Positions 8,052 through 17,519 are shown, counted from the stretch's first letter. The stretch is DNA of 64,000 nucleotides from Enterobacter asburiae (GCF_024599655.1 NZ_CP102247.1:2418001-2482000), one strand, 5' to 3'. Notes: generated by a model from the sequence alone, not told the origin. Program-made: numbers and translations.

Positions 8052-9437
8052 ATGTTCCTGTTAAAACGACTAAGCATCAGCACGGTATTTATTCTGGCAG
8101 GCTGCGTCTCGCTGGCCCCAGAGTACCAGCGGCCGGAAGCACCTGTACCGCAGCAGTTTTCGCTCTCCCGTAACGGCCTGACGCCCGCGGCCGCGGGGTA
8201 TCAGGACACCGGCTGGCGACGCTTTTTTGTCGATCCTCAGGTTGCCGGGCTGATTACGGAAGCCCTGAAGAACAATCGCGATATCAAAATGGCCGCCCTG
8301 AAGGTTGAGGAAGCCCGGGCGCAGTTCAACGTGACGGATGCGGATCGTTATCCTCAGCTGAATGCCTCCTCGGGTATCACGTACAGCGGTGGGCTAAAAA
8401 GTGACAAACCTACTTCACAGCAGTACGACGCGGGTCTTACGCTGAGCTACGAGCTCGACTTTTTCGGCAAGCTGAAAAACATGAGCGATGCTGACCGACA
8501 AAACTATTTCGCCAGCGAAGAGGCCCGTCGCGCGGTGCATATCCTGCTCGTCTCTAACGTGTCGCAGAGCTATTTCAACCAGCAGCTGGCGTATAAACAG
8601 CTGCGTGTCGCGCGGGAAACGCTGAAAAATTACCAGCAGTCTTATGCGTTCGTTGAGCAGCAGCTGGTGACGGGCAGCACGAACGTCCTGGCGCTGGAAC
8701 AGGCGCGGGGACAGATCGAAAGCACGCGGGCAGATATTGCCAAAAGAGAGGGAGAGCTGGCGCAGGCCAATAATGCCCTGCAGCTGGTCCTCGGCACGTA
8801 TCGCGCACTGCCGGGCGATAGCGGCATGAATGCCACCGACGTTGCGCCGGTAAAACTGCCACCCCATCTTTCCTCAGCGATACTGCTGCAGCGCCCGGAT
8901 ATTATGGAGGCGGAGTATCAGCTTAAAGCGGCCGATGCGAATATCGGCGCGGTACGTGCTGCCTTTTTCCCGTCCATATCACTCACCAGCGGGCTTTCAA
9001 CCGGCAGCACGGAGTTGTCCAGCCTGTTCACGTCAGGTAGCGGGATGTGGAATTTTATTCCTAAAATCGACATTCCCATTTTTAATGCGGGCAGAAATAA
9101 GGCCAACCTGAAGCTGGCCGAAATTCGCCAGCAGCAGTCGGTTGTTAATTACGAACAAAAAATTCAGTCCGCCTTTAAACAGGTTGCCGACGCGCTCGCG
9201 CTGCGTGACAGCATTAACCAGCAGCTTGCTGCGCAGCAGCGGTATCTTGATTCGCTACGCATCACCCTGCAGCGGGCCAGAGGGTTATATTCCAGCGGCG
9301 CGGTCAGCTATATCGAAGTGCTTGACGCGGAACGTTCTCTTTTCTCCACGCAGCAAAATATTCTCGATCTTATTTATGCCCGGCAGGTTAATGAAATTAA
9401 TCTCTTCACCGCGCTCGGCGGCGGTTGGGTCGAATAA
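8052..9437 (+). CDS. cusC: Outer-membrane channel lipoprotein CusC
   Basis: 461 residues. A signal peptide ends in a lipobox (FILAGC, lipidated Cys18) and is followed by APEYQRPEAPVPQQFSLS, as in E. coli CusC. Two outer membrane efflux (TolC-like) repeats follow, with AVHILLVSNVSQSYFNQQLA and the mirrored block ending LDAERSLFSTQQNILDL. The C-terminus FTALGGGW is also CusC-like. It forms the outer-membrane exit duct of the CusCBA pump. The CusR box upstream explains copper/silver induction. First gene of cusCFBA, 28 bases before cusF. Confidence 0.95.
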   Translation: MFLLKRLSISTVFILAGCVSLAPEYQRPEAPVPQQFSLSRNGLTPAAAGYQDTGWRRFFVDPQVAGLITEALKNNRDIKMAALKVEEARAQFNVTDADRYPQLNASSGITYSGGLKSDKPTSQQYDAGLTLSYELDFFGKLKNMSDADRQNYFASEEARRAVHILLVSNVSQSYFNQQLAYKQLRVARETLKNYQQSYAFVEQQLVTGSTNVLALEQARGQIESTRADIAKREGELAQANNALQLVLGTYRALPGDSGMNATDVAPVKLPPHLSSAILLQRPDIMEAEYQLKAADANIGAVRAAFFPSISLTSGLSTGSTELSSLFTSGSGMWNFIPKIDIPIFNAGRNKANLKLAEIRQQQSVVNYEQKIQSAFKQVADALALRDSINQQLAAQQRYLDSLRITLQRARGLYSSGAVSYIEVLDAERSLFSTQQNILDLIYARQVNEINLFTALGGGWVE

Positions 9438-9465
9438 CGTTATTTAATTAAACAGGAAAATAAAT

Positions 9466-9807
9466 ATGCGCAATTCAATTAAGGCTGTTGTATTCGGTGC
9501 GATCTCCATTATGTTTTCTGCCGGTATCCAGGCTGAGGCTCATCAGCACAAGGGAATGAGTTCTACCAACGAAGGGACCTCAGAGCAACTCATCACCGGG
9601 ACCGGCATCGTGAAGGACATTGATCTCACAAATAAAAAAGTCACGATTTCTCATGAGGCTATCCCGGCGATTGGCTGGCCCGCGATGACCATGCGTTTCA
9701 CCTTTATTCAGGCTGACGAGAGTATCAATGCCTTAAAAGTCGGCAGTCACGTTGATTTTTCGTTTGTTCAGCAGGGCAATATCTCTTTACTGAAGAGCAT
9801 TAAATAG
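9466..9807 (+). CDS. cusF: Periplasmic Cu(I)/Ag(I) metallochaperone CusF
   Basis: 113 residues: signal peptide (about 1-24, ending IQAEA), then a small OB-fold domain. The metal site of CusF (His, Trp, Met, Met) is intact in SHEAIPAIGWPAMTMRF: the His, the Trp that caps the metal, and the two Met of MTM. It delivers Cu(I)/Ag(I) to CusB/CusA. The N-terminal mature part has an extra His/Met-rich HQHKGM stretch. It sits between cusC and cusB as in E. coli. Confidence 0.95.
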   Translation: MRNSIKAVVFGAISIMFSAGIQAEAHQHKGMSSTNEGTSEQLITGTGIVKDIDLTNKKVTISHEAIPAIGWPAMTMRFTFIQADESINALKVGSHVDFSFVQQGNISLLKSIK

Positions 9808-9818
9808 CGAGAAACGGC

Positions 9819-11069
9819 ATGGACTCATTAAAAATAAAATATTCTGCCATGATAGTCAGCAGCCTAATTGCGGGAGGGCTAATATCGGTGACGGCCTGGC
9901 AGGCTCTTCATTCATCTGTAAAAACGGAAAATAGCGCACCAGAAAGAAAGGTACTTTTCTGGTATGACCCGATGAAGCCAGACGTTAAATTCGATAAGCC
10001 CGGTAAATCGCCGTTTATGGATATGGATCTGGTACCGAAATATGCGGATGAAAACGACAATAAAAGTAGTGCCGGTATCCGTATTGACCCGACACAGGTT
10101 CAGAACCTGGGATTAAAAACGCAAAAGGTGACGCGCGGAACGCTGAATTATGCCCAGACCATCCCGGCTAACGTCAGCTATAACGACTATCAGTTTGTCA
10201 TTGTGCAGGCGCGCGCGGAAGGCTTTGTGGAGAAAGTGTACCCGCTGACGACGGGCGATAAGGTGAAGAAAGGCACGCCGCTTATTGATATTACCATTCC
10301 TGACTGGGTAGAGGCGCAGAGCGAGTTTCTGCTGTTATCCGGCACCGGCGGAACGCCAACGCAAATAAAAGGGGTTCTGGAACGGCTTCGCCTGGCGGGT
10401 ATGCCGGATGAGGATATTCAGAGGCTGCGTGCGACCCGCACTATCCAGACCCGGTTTACCATCAAGGCGCCGATCGACGGGGTGATCACGGCCTTTGACC
10501 TGCGTACCGGCATGAATATTTCCAAAGATAAGGTGGTAGCGCAAATTCAGGGGATGGATCCGGTCTGGATCGGCGCGGCAGTGCCTGAATCCATTGCTTA
10601 TCTGCTGAAAGATACCTCGCAGTTTACCGTTTCGATACCGGCTTATCCGGATAAATCCTTCCCGGTTGAAAAATGGAGCCTTCTGCCGAGCGTGGATCCG
10701 ACCACCCGTACGCTGCAGGTGCGCCTGCAGGTCGCTAACAAGGATGAGCTGCTGAAACCGGGCATGAACGCGTACCTGAAGCTGAATACCCAAAGCCAGG
10801 AAATGCTGCTGATCCCCTCCCAGGCCGTTATCGATACCGGCAAAGAACAGCGCGTGATTACGGTTGATGCGGACGGGAATTTTGTCCCGAAAAGGATCCA
10901 CGTTCTGCATGAGTCTCAGCAGCAGTCCGGCATTGGTAGCGGACTGGAAGAGGGGGAGTCGGTGGTGGTCAGCGGTCTGTTCCTGATTGACTCGGAGGCC
11001 AATATTACCGGCGCGCTGGAGCGCATGCGCCACGCTGAAACTGCTGACGACGCGCATTCTGGTCATTAA
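9819..11069 (+). CDS. cusB: Periplasmic membrane-fusion protein CusB
   Basis: 416 residues, N-terminal membrane anchor/signal (about 10-28). The metal-binding N-terminal segment has the conserved Met cluster (FWYDPMKPDVKF, then SPFMDMDLVPKY). Barrel-sandwich hybrid, alpha-hairpin and beta-barrel parts follow (APIDGVITAFDLRTGMNISK and IPSQAVIDTG). It links CusA and CusC and accepts metal from CusF. The C-terminus is His-rich (DDAHSGH). Its stop codon overlaps the AAGGAG used by cusA. Confidence 0.94.
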   Translation: MDSLKIKYSAMIVSSLIAGGLISVTAWQALHSSVKTENSAPERKVLFWYDPMKPDVKFDKPGKSPFMDMDLVPKYADENDNKSSAGIRIDPTQVQNLGLKTQKVTRGTLNYAQTIPANVSYNDYQFVIVQARAEGFVEKVYPLTTGDKVKKGTPLIDITIPDWVEAQSEFLLLSGTGGTPTQIKGVLERLRLAGMPDEDIQRLRATRTIQTRFTIKAPIDGVITAFDLRTGMNISKDKVVAQIQGMDPVWIGAAVPESIAYLLKDTSQFTVSIPAYPDKSFPVEKWSLLPSVDPTTRTLQVRLQVANKDELLKPGMNAYLKLNTQSQEMLLIPSQAVIDTGKEQRVITVDADGNFVPKRIHVLHESQQQSGIGSGLEEGESVVVSGLFLIDSEANITGALERMRHAETADDAHSGH

Positions 11070-11079
11070 GGAGACGATG

Positions 11080-14000
11080 ATGATTGAATGGATTATCCGG
11101 CGGTCAGTCGCCAACCGTTTCCTGGTCATGATGGGGGCGCTGTTCCTCAGCGTCTGGGGGACATGGACCATTATCAACACCCCGGTCGATGCCTTGCCCG
11201 ATCTCTCTGACGTTCAGGTGATTATCAAAACCAGCTATCCCGGCCAGGCCCCTCAGATTGTTGAAAACCAGGTGACCTATCCACTGACTACCACCATGCT
11301 CTCGGTTCCCGGCGCAAAGACCGTGCGCGGTTTTTCGCAGTTTGGCGATTCGTACGTGTACGTCATTTTTGAAGATGGCACCGATTTGTACTGGGCCCGT
11401 TCGCGCGTTCTGGAATATCTGAACCAGGTTCAGGGCAAACTGCCTGCCGGCGTGAGCTCAGAAATCGGTCCTGATGCCACCGGCGTGGGCTGGATATTTG
11501 AGTATGCGCTGGTGGATCGCAGCGGAAAACACGATCTCGCAGAGTTGCGTTCGTTACAGGACTGGTTCCTGAAATTTGAGCTGAAAACTATCCCGAACGT
11601 GGCCGAAGTGGCCTCCGTCGGCGGCGTGGTGAAGCAGTATCAGATCCAGGTCAATCCGTTAAAACTGGCTCAGTACGGCATTAGTCTGCCGGAGGTTAAG
11701 CAGGCCCTCGAGTCGTCTAACCAGGAGGCAGGAGGATCGTCAGTTGAAATGGCGGAAGCGGAGTATATGGTCCGGGCCAGCGGCTATCTGCAGACGATGG
11801 ACGATTTCAATAACATCGTCCTGAAAACCGGAGAGAGCGGGGTACCGATTTACCTTCGTGATGTTGCCCGCGTACAAACGGGGCCGGAAATGCGGCGCGG
11901 TATTGCCGAGCTGAACGGGCAGGGGGAAGTTGCGGGTGGCGTGGTGATCCTGCGTTCGGGCAAAAATGCGCGCGAGGTCATTACGGCGGTGAAAGATAAG
12001 CTGGAGACGCTGAAGGCCAGCCTGCCGGAAGGCGTTGAGATTGTGACGACCTACGATCGCAGCCAGCTCATCGATCGGGCAATCGACAACCTGAGTTCCA
12101 AGCTGCTTGAAGAGTTTATCGTGGTGGCCATCGTCTGCGCGCTGTTCCTGTGGCACGTTCGCTCTGCGCTGGTGGCGATTATCTCTCTGCCGCTTGGCCT
12201 GTGTATGGCCTTTATCGTCATGCACTTCCAGGGACTGAACGCCAATATTATGTCCCTGGGAGGCATTGCCATTGCGGTCGGTGCGATGGTGGATGCCGCC
12301 ATCGTCATGATTGAAAACGCGCACAAGCGGCTGGAGGAGTGGGATCACCAGCATCCGGGAGAGCAGATTGATAACGCCACGCGCTGGAAGGTGATCACCA
12401 ACGCCTCTGTCGAGGTTGGCCCCGCGCTGTTTATCAGCCTGCTGATCATCACCTTATCCTTCATTCCTGTCTTTACCCTAGAGGGCCAGGAAGGGCGGCT
12501 GTTTGGTCCGCTGGCCTTCACCAAAACGTACTCCATGGCGGGCGCGGCCGCGCTGGCTATCATCGTTATCCCCATCCTGATGGGATTCTGGATCCGGGGT
12601 AAGATTCCCGCTGAGACCAGTAACCCATTGAACAGGCTGCTGATTAAAGCCTACCACCCGCTACTGATTAAGGTGCTCCACTGGCCAAAAACAACCCTGC
12701 TGGTTGCGGCCTTGTCCATCTTCACGGTGATCTGGCCTCTCAGCCAGGTGGGCGGCGAGTTCCTTCCGAAGATTAATGAAGGCGATCTGCTGTATATGCC
12801 GTCAACATTGCCGGGCGTTTCTCCGGCAGAAGCAGCGGCGCTCCTGCAGACCACGGACAAACTGATCAAAACCGTGCCTGAGGTGGCCTCAGTTTTCGGC
12901 AAGACGGGTAAGGCCGAAACGGCTACGGATTCCGCGCCGCTCGAAATGGTGGAAACCACCATTCAGCTCAAACCTGAGAATGAGTGGCGGCCCGGCATGA
13001 CGATTGACAAGATTATTGACGAGCTCGACAAGACCGTTCGTTTACCCGGCCTGGCGAACCTCTGGGTTCCGCCTATTCGTAACCGGATAGACATGCTTTC
13101 CACCGGGATCAAAAGCCCGATTGGTATCAAGGTGTCAGGTACCGTTCTGTCGGATATTGATGCCACGGCGCAGAGCATCGAGGCGGTAGCCAAAACGGTG
13201 CCGGGCGTGGTGTCTGCCCTGGCTGAACGACTGGAGGGCGGGCGCTACATTGATGTCGATATCAACCGGGAAAAAGCCTCCCGCTACGGGATGACCGTGG
13301 GCGATGTGCAGCTCTTTGTCTCCTCGGCCATCGGCGGGGCGACGGTGGGTGAAACGGTGGAAGGCGTCGCCCGATACCCGATTAATATTCGCTATCCTCA
13401 GGACTACCGGAACAGCCCGAGCGCGTTGAAGCAGATGCCGATCCTCACGCCGATGAAACAGCAGATCACGCTGGGGGATGTGGCGGATATCAACGTGGTT
13501 TCCGGCCCCACGATGCTGAAAACGGAGAATGCCCGACCTGCGAGCTGGATTTATATCGATGCCCGCGGCAGGGATATGGTGTCGGTGGTGAACGACATTA
13601 AGACCGCTATCAGCCAGAACGTAAAGCTGAGACCGGGTACCAGCGTCTCATTCTCCGGACAGTTTGAGCTGCTCGAGCACGCCAACAAGAAACTGAAGCT
13701 GATGGTGCCGATGACGGTGATGATCATCTTCATTCTGCTGTATCTGGCGTTCCGCCGGGTTGATGAAGCTCTGTTGATTCTGATGAGCCTGCCGTTCGCC
13801 CTGGTGGGAGGGATATGGTTCCTGTACTGGCAGGGCTTCCATATGTCTGTGGCAACCGGTACCGGGTTTATCGCTCTGGCCGGGGTGGCGGCAGAATTTG
13901 GGGTGGTCATGCTGATGTATTTGCGTCATGCCGTTGAAGCACAGCCGGCGTTATCCCATCGGGAAACGTTCACCGAGCAGGGACTTGATGACGCTCTTTA

Positions 14001-14220
14001 TCATGGCGCCGTGCTGCGCGTGCGGCCAAAGGCAATGACCGTTGCGGTGATTATTGCCGGTCTGCTGCCCATTCTGTGGGGGACCGGTGCCGGGTCAGAG
14101 GTCATGAGCCGGATAGCGGCACCGATGATTGGCGGGATGATCACGGCTCCGCTGCTATCGCTGTTTATTATTCCTGCGGCGTATAAGTTAATTTGGTTGC
14201 GCAGGCATAAAAAGCCATAA
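11080..14220 (+). CDS. cusA: Heavy-metal RND efflux pump CusA
   Basis: 1046 residues against 1047 in E. coli. The start at 11080 (MIEWIIRRSVANRF) has AAGGAG six bases upstream; a longer frame into cusB is not used. With this start the three periplasmic methionines that bind Cu(I)/Ag(I) in E. coli CusA fall at the same numbers: Met573 (LLYMPST), Met623 (PLEMVET) and Met672 (IDMLSTG). Twelve membrane helices in two RND repeats, with the proton-relay helix in GGIAIAVGAMVDAAIVMIEN. It exports copper and silver ions through CusC. Last gene of the operon, followed by a strong terminator. Confidence 0.97.
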   Translation: MIEWIIRRSVANRFLVMMGALFLSVWGTWTIINTPVDALPDLSDVQVIIKTSYPGQAPQIVENQVTYPLTTTMLSVPGAKTVRGFSQFGDSYVYVIFEDGTDLYWARSRVLEYLNQVQGKLPAGVSSEIGPDATGVGWIFEYALVDRSGKHDLAELRSLQDWFLKFELKTIPNVAEVASVGGVVKQYQIQVNPLKLAQYGISLPEVKQALESSNQEAGGSSVEMAEAEYMVRASGYLQTMDDFNNIVLKTGESGVPIYLRDVARVQTGPEMRRGIAELNGQGEVAGGVVILRSGKNAREVITAVKDKLETLKASLPEGVEIVTTYDRSQLIDRAIDNLSSKLLEEFIVVAIVCALFLWHVRSALVAIISLPLGLCMAFIVMHFQGLNANIMSLGGIAIAVGAMVDAAIVMIENAHKRLEEWDHQHPGEQIDNATRWKVITNASVEVGPALFISLLIITLSFIPVFTLEGQEGRLFGPLAFTKTYSMAGAAALAIIVIPILMGFWIRGKIPAETSNPLNRLLIKAYHPLLIKVLHWPKTTLLVAALSIFTVIWPLSQVGGEFLPKINEGDLLYMPSTLPGVSPAEAAALLQTTDKLIKTVPEVASVFGKTGKAETATDSAPLEMVETTIQLKPENEWRPGMTIDKIIDELDKTVRLPGLANLWVPPIRNRIDMLSTGIKSPIGIKVSGTVLSDIDATAQSIEAVAKTVPGVVSALAERLEGGRYIDVDINREKASRYGMTVGDVQLFVSSAIGGATVGETVEGVARYPINIRYPQDYRNSPSALKQMPILTPMKQQITLGDVADINVVSGPTMLKTENARPASWIYIDARGRDMVSVVNDIKTAISQNVKLRPGTSVSFSGQFELLEHANKKLKLMVPMTVMIIFILLYLAFRRVDEALLILMSLPFALVGGIWFLYWQGFHMSVATGTGFIALAGVAAEFGVVMLMYLRHAVEAQPALSHRETFTEQGLDDALYHGAVLRVRPKAMTVAVIIAGLLPILWGTGAGSEVMSRIAAPMIGGMITAPLLSLFIIPAAYKLIWLRRHKKP

Positions 14221-14249
14221 AAAAACCCGCCAGCGATGGCGGGTTTTTT
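14219..14249. terminator. Bidirectional rho-independent terminator after cusA
   Basis: The stem CCCGCCA/TGGCGGG with a short loop is flanked by an A-run on one side and a T-run on the other, so it can work on both strands. It ends cusCFBA on the plus strand and could end the small minus-strand gene that stops at 14263. Confidence 0.9.
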
Positions 14250-14262
14250 ACGGAATGAACGC

Positions 14263-14478
14263 TTAGCGCGCTGTTTTAGCACGCGTCTGGCTGAGAAGCT
14301 TGCGCCAGGCACGATTATGCAGAGTAAACAGCAGCATCTTATAGAAGGCGGAGGAAAGGATACAGCTGCCGCTAAGCAGTAGCATGACGATACTCACTAG
14401 CGCCGCGGTCAGACTGACGCCCGGAGCAGTGCTACCGCTCAGCGCGACTAGCAGATAGGCTGCTGGCGGTTTCTGCAT
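14263..14478 (-). CDS. Possible small membrane protein, unrecognised, perhaps 5'-truncated
   Basis: 71 residues from the ATG at 14478: a hydrophobic segment (LTAALVSIVMLLLSGSCIL) and a basic C-terminal tail (LHNRAWRKLLSQTRAKTAR). Codon choice looks like that of real genes here, and a bidirectional terminator lies right after its stop. Against it: no convincing ribosome-binding site, and its 5' part is antisense to the signal-peptide-like coding of the SilE-like remnant. It may be the surviving 3' part of a longer gene, or chance. Confidence 0.35.
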   Translation of the reverse strand: MQKPPAAYLLVALSGSTAPGVSLTAALVSIVMLLLSGSCILSSAFYKMLLFTLHNRAWRKLLSQTRAKTAR

Positions 14479-14756
14479 CCAGCTGGGCTGCAGAGACAAA
14501 CAACCACGAACAGGCAGCAATGTCCCATGACATGATGCAAAGCAACTCATCAAATTCGAGCCAGAGCATGGCGGAAATGCATAAGGAGATGATCAAAACC
14601 CGTCCATGCGGTACTAACGAAACAGCGGCGTCTTTTTCCGCGATGAATGAACACGAGAAAGCGGCGATTGCACACGAGACGGCGAATAACGGCCAGTCTT
14701 CGTTCAGCCATCAGCAGCAGGCGCAACAACATCGTCGCCAGATGACAGAGAATTAA
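14460..14756 (+). pseudogene. SilE/PcoE-like periplasmic silver/copper-binding protein, 5' end lost
   Basis: The open frame (only ATG at 14520, 78 codons) encodes a His/Met-rich protein. Its C-terminal part, AMNEHEKAAIAHET, an NNGQS block and HRRQM, matches the repeated metal-binding unit of SilE and PcoE. The codons just upstream of the ATG, in the same frame, read LLAVSASSWAAET, the end of a signal peptide. The frame is closed by a stop at 14415 and holds no start codon for that peptide. The secreted form therefore seems lost by truncation or frameshift; a cytoplasmic form from 14520 is possible. SilE is about 143 residues; here one repeat unit remains. Its place behind cusA supports a metal-resistance origin. 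Confidence 0.6.
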
Positions 14757-14794
14757 TCCGCTGCGAAGTCTCTCATTGATTATTGACGTTACTG

Positions 14795-14820
14795 ATACGC
14801 TCCTTAAAAAAGGGGCGTAT
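14795..14820. repeat. Inverted repeat (hairpin) downstream of the SilE-like remnant
   Basis: The arms ATACGCTCC and GGGGCGTAT (one G-T pair) enclose an A-rich loop. No T-run follows on either strand, so it is not a classic terminator. It lies in an AT-richer gap of 272 bases (14757-15028) in which I see no convincing gene; a 60-codon minus-strand frame there has no ribosome-binding site or family signal. Confidence 0.45.
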
Positions 14821-15028
14821 GTCTATGGGGAAGGCCGCATTATCACGTAGGGAATTGAGGACTGGGGTATTGGCATATTGCATTTAACATAATATACATT
14901 ATGCGCACTAATATGAAGTAAGGCGGAATCTGGTGTTTTGTGGACATCCTTGCCTGAATGATAATGGCCTCTGAGCGTGTCTTCTCAAGTGCTGTTATCG
15001 TCACGCTGATCATCTCACAGTGCATGGC

Positions 15029-15937
15029 TTACCGTTTTGCCCTGTTGATATAATCCTGTAAACCCTCAGCAAGAAAATCAAACACCGTTTTACAGGCCTG
15101 GCTATGGCGTAAATCCTCATGCATCACCAGCCAGGTGTCGAGATGAAATGCAAAGAAATCAGGCATTATCCTCTGTAACGGCGGAGAAAAATCGGCGAGC
15201 TGCACCTGACACATACCGATACCTGCCCCGGCGCGTATGAGGTTTAATTGCGCAACATCACTGTCGGTTCGCACGGTAAACAGTTCGCGGTTTAGCTGTG
15301 GGTACTGTTTAAGCGCCTGTAAAATAAAGGGCGTTAAATTATCGAAACCCACGAGCGTATGGGTAAATAACTCATCAATATTTTCCGGTACACCGTGTCG
15401 TGACAGATAGGCTGTCGCGGCATGCAGACCTATTTCTATCCTGCCCATCCGACGTGCAATCAATTGCTCCTGCACCGGTGTGGTCATGCGTACAGCAATG
15501 TCCGCTTCCCGGTTCAGTAAATCCTGAACGCGATTAGACAGAACCAGCTCAACGGTTATTTGCGGGTATTCTTCCTTTATATGTGCGATCACCGGAGGCA
15601 GAACCTCGGTGCCGATGATTTCACTGGCGGCGACGCGCACCACGCCTCGTAATCCGGTTGCGCCGGAGCTGAAACTGGCAGCCGACCGCTCAATCATCAT
15701 GGCCGTATTTTCCATCGCTTGCGCATGGCCCTTCAGCTCGACGGCTGCATCCGTTGCCTGCAATCCCGTCTGCGAACGGGTGAATAAAACAAGACCGAGG
15801 GCTGTTTCCAGTGCCGCAATATGACGTCCGGCGGTTGGCTGGGTGATGGCAAGCCTGCGGGCGGCCCCTGACAGAGACCCTTCTTTCATCACGGCCAAAA
15901 AGGTGCGATACCATTCCCACGGAATATTTAGCTTCAT
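15029..15937 (-). CDS. LysR-family transcriptional regulator
   Basis: 302 residues from the ATG at 15937; another ATG twelve bases upstream is possible and neither has a strong ribosome-binding site. HTH: WYRTFLAVMKEGSLSGAARR then LAITQPTAGRHIAALE. The effector domain begins LRGVVRVAASEIIGTEVLPP, the pattern of LysR regulators that often sit beside single oxidoreductase genes. It is divergent from the NAD-dependent epimerase gene with 94 bases between starts, so it probably controls that gene and itself. Inducer unknown. Confidence 0.85.
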   Translation of the reverse strand: MKLNIPWEWYRTFLAVMKEGSLSGAARRLAITQPTAGRHIAALETALGLVLFTRSQTGLQATDAAVELKGHAQAMENTAMMIERSAASFSSGATGLRGVVRVAASEIIGTEVLPPVIAHIKEEYPQITVELVLSNRVQDLLNREADIAVRMTTPVQEQLIARRMGRIEIGLHAATAYLSRHGVPENIDELFTHTLVGFDNLTPFILQALKQYPQLNRELFTVRTDSDVAQLNLIRAGAGIGMCQVQLADFSPPLQRIMPDFFAFHLDTWLVMHEDLRHSQACKTVFDFLAEGLQDYINRAKR

Positions 15938-16031
15938 ACAAATATGCATACCTGCTGGCTTATATTATGCAATTACATTTAGCCCGTGTGCTCATTAAGA
16001 TGTCAAGCAGATAACCAACAAGGGTAAGACG

Positions 16032-16994
16032 ATGAAAAGCACAAATAAGGTACTGATACTGGGCGCAACGGGTGGGAGCGGTGGCGAAATTGCCCGTAAA
16101 TTGATCCGTGACGAATGGGATGTACGTGCCTTGCGTCGCAGCGTTCCGGAAAATGACGCACACAGCAAAAGCATTACGTGGATAAGCGGCGATGCGCAGA
16201 ATGCTGAGCAGGTTGAGGCCGCGGCGTCAGAATGCAGCGTGATTGTCCATGCCGTTAACCCGCCGGGTTATCGAAACTGGGAACAGCTGGTTTTGCCCAT
16301 GCTGCATAATACCATCAGCGCAGCAGAGCGAAACGGCGCATTAATCGTTCTGCCGGGGACGATTTATAACTACGGTCCGGATGCTTTTCCCCTGTTACGC
16401 GAGGATTCCCCTCAGAATCCGGTTACCCGAAAAGGAGCCATACGCGTGCAAATGGAGAAAAAGCTCGCAGCCTATGCACAGCGTGGCGGAAAGGTGCTGA
16501 TTTTGCGGGCTGGCGACTTTTTTGGTCCCCATGCTGGTAACAACTGGTTTTCACAGGGATTAGTCAAACCGGGGCATCCACCGAAGGTAATTAAAAACCC
16601 CGGGAAAATCGGCGCAGGCCATCAGTGGGCTTATCTGCCGGATGTCGCCGAAACGCTCGCAGCACTGCTGGCGCGTCGGGATGAGCTCGAGCCGTTTGCC
16701 AGTTTCCATATGCGCGGGCATTGGGATCCTGATGGGACAGAGATGACCGCAGCCATAAAGCACGTCGCGATGCGTGCCGGTATTAAGGCGAAGGTGAAGT
16801 CATTTCCCTGGTGGCTTATCTCCACGATGAGTCCCTTTAACGCTACGCTGCATGAAATGCGGGAGATGCGCTATCTTTGGGAGCAGACAATAGAGATGGA
16901 TAATTCAAAACTGATTGCCTTTTTAGGCCATGAACCGCAGACCCCTCTTATTGAGGCCGTGCATTCCACATTAGCGGGTCTGGGCTGTATTTAA
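16032..16994 (+). CDS. NAD-dependent epimerase/dehydratase family protein
   Basis: 320 residues, atypical SDR. The N-terminal Rossmann motif is LILGATGGSGGEIARKL (GxxGxxG). Mid-domain blocks IVLPGTIYNYGPDAFPLL and VLILRAGDFFGPHAGNNW match the NAD-dependent epimerase fold. The classic YxxxK dyad is not obvious, so the reaction is uncertain. The start at 16032 has AAGGG upstream. The divergent LysR neighbour suggests inducible expression against a small organic compound (inference). Confidence 0.8.
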   Translation: MKSTNKVLILGATGGSGGEIARKLIRDEWDVRALRRSVPENDAHSKSITWISGDAQNAEQVEAAASECSVIVHAVNPPGYRNWEQLVLPMLHNTISAAERNGALIVLPGTIYNYGPDAFPLLREDSPQNPVTRKGAIRVQMEKKLAAYAQRGGKVLILRAGDFFGPHAGNNWFSQGLVKPGHPPKVIKNPGKIGAGHQWAYLPDVAETLAALLARRDELEPFASFHMRGHWDPDGTEMTAAIKHVAMRAGIKAKVKSFPWWLISTMSPFNATLHEMREMRYLWEQTIEMDNSKLIAFLGHEPQTPLIEAVHSTLAGLGCI

Positions 16995-17075
16995 CATAAT
17001 CCTAACCTGCACGTTTAGAAAGAGTTGAACGATATCTGATATACTTCAGCTTTTGAAAAACGCAGCCCTAAGCAA

Positions 17076-17519
17076 ATGGAAATTGAATTAAATAAAAGTA
17101 TTAAAGAGAGAATCTTCCATGCTGTCATTTTTGAAGTGATAGCTAACGTTATCATCGCGCTGTCGCTTGCCTGGCTGATGAACGTGTCGATACTCCAGTC
17201 AGGCTCCCTGTCCGTTATATCTGCACTTACCGCAACGGCCTGGAATTTTGTATTTAATAAACTCTTTGACTCCCTGCAAAAAAAACATCAGTTTCAACGA
17301 ACATTTCTCGTTCGTGCTATCCATGCGGTGGGTTTTGAAACAGGACTGATCGTCACCCTAATCCCCGTCGCGATGGTTATGCTGGATTTATCCATGACTG
17401 AGGCATTTTTCGTTGAGATTGGTCTGGTACTGTTTTTCCTGCCATACACAATGCTGTTTAACTGGCTATACGACTACCTGCGGTGGATATTTGTTGGACG
17501 GAAACGGGTTGCTATGTAG
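17076..17519 (+). CDS. PACE-family small multidrug efflux protein (AceI-like)
   Basis: 147 residues with four membrane helices in two tandem pairs: HAVIFEVIANVIIALSLAWL with SGSLSVISALTATAWNFVFN, then RAIHAVGFETGLIVTLIPV with MTEAFFVEIGLVLFFLPYTM. The repeated E-x3-N/T and W-N-x-x-[FY]-[ND] motifs are the signature of the bacterial transmembrane pair domain of PACE transporters, which export biocides such as chlorhexidine and polyamine-like compounds. The conserved acidic residue is Glu near 19. AT-richer than most of the window, like its two downstream neighbours. Weak ribosome-binding site. Confidence 0.88.
   Translation: MEIELNKSIKERIFHAVIFEVIANVIIALSLAWLMNVSILQSGSLSVISALTATAWNFVFNKLFDSLQKKHQFQRTFLVRAIHAVGFETGLIVTLIPVAMVMLDLSMTEAFFVEIGLVLFFLPYTMLFNWLYDYLRWIFVGRKRVAM

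Noticed and set aside
14384..14458. Short frame starting ATGACGATACTC that could join the SilE-like frame by a +1 shift to restore a signal peptide
   Set aside because: No ribosome-binding site before the ATG and a poor signal-peptide pattern; kept only as an alternative explanation for the broken gene.
14843..15025. 60-codon minus-strand frame in the gap before the LysR gene
   Set aside because: No ribosome-binding site, no family resemblance, composition like non-coding AT-rich DNA.
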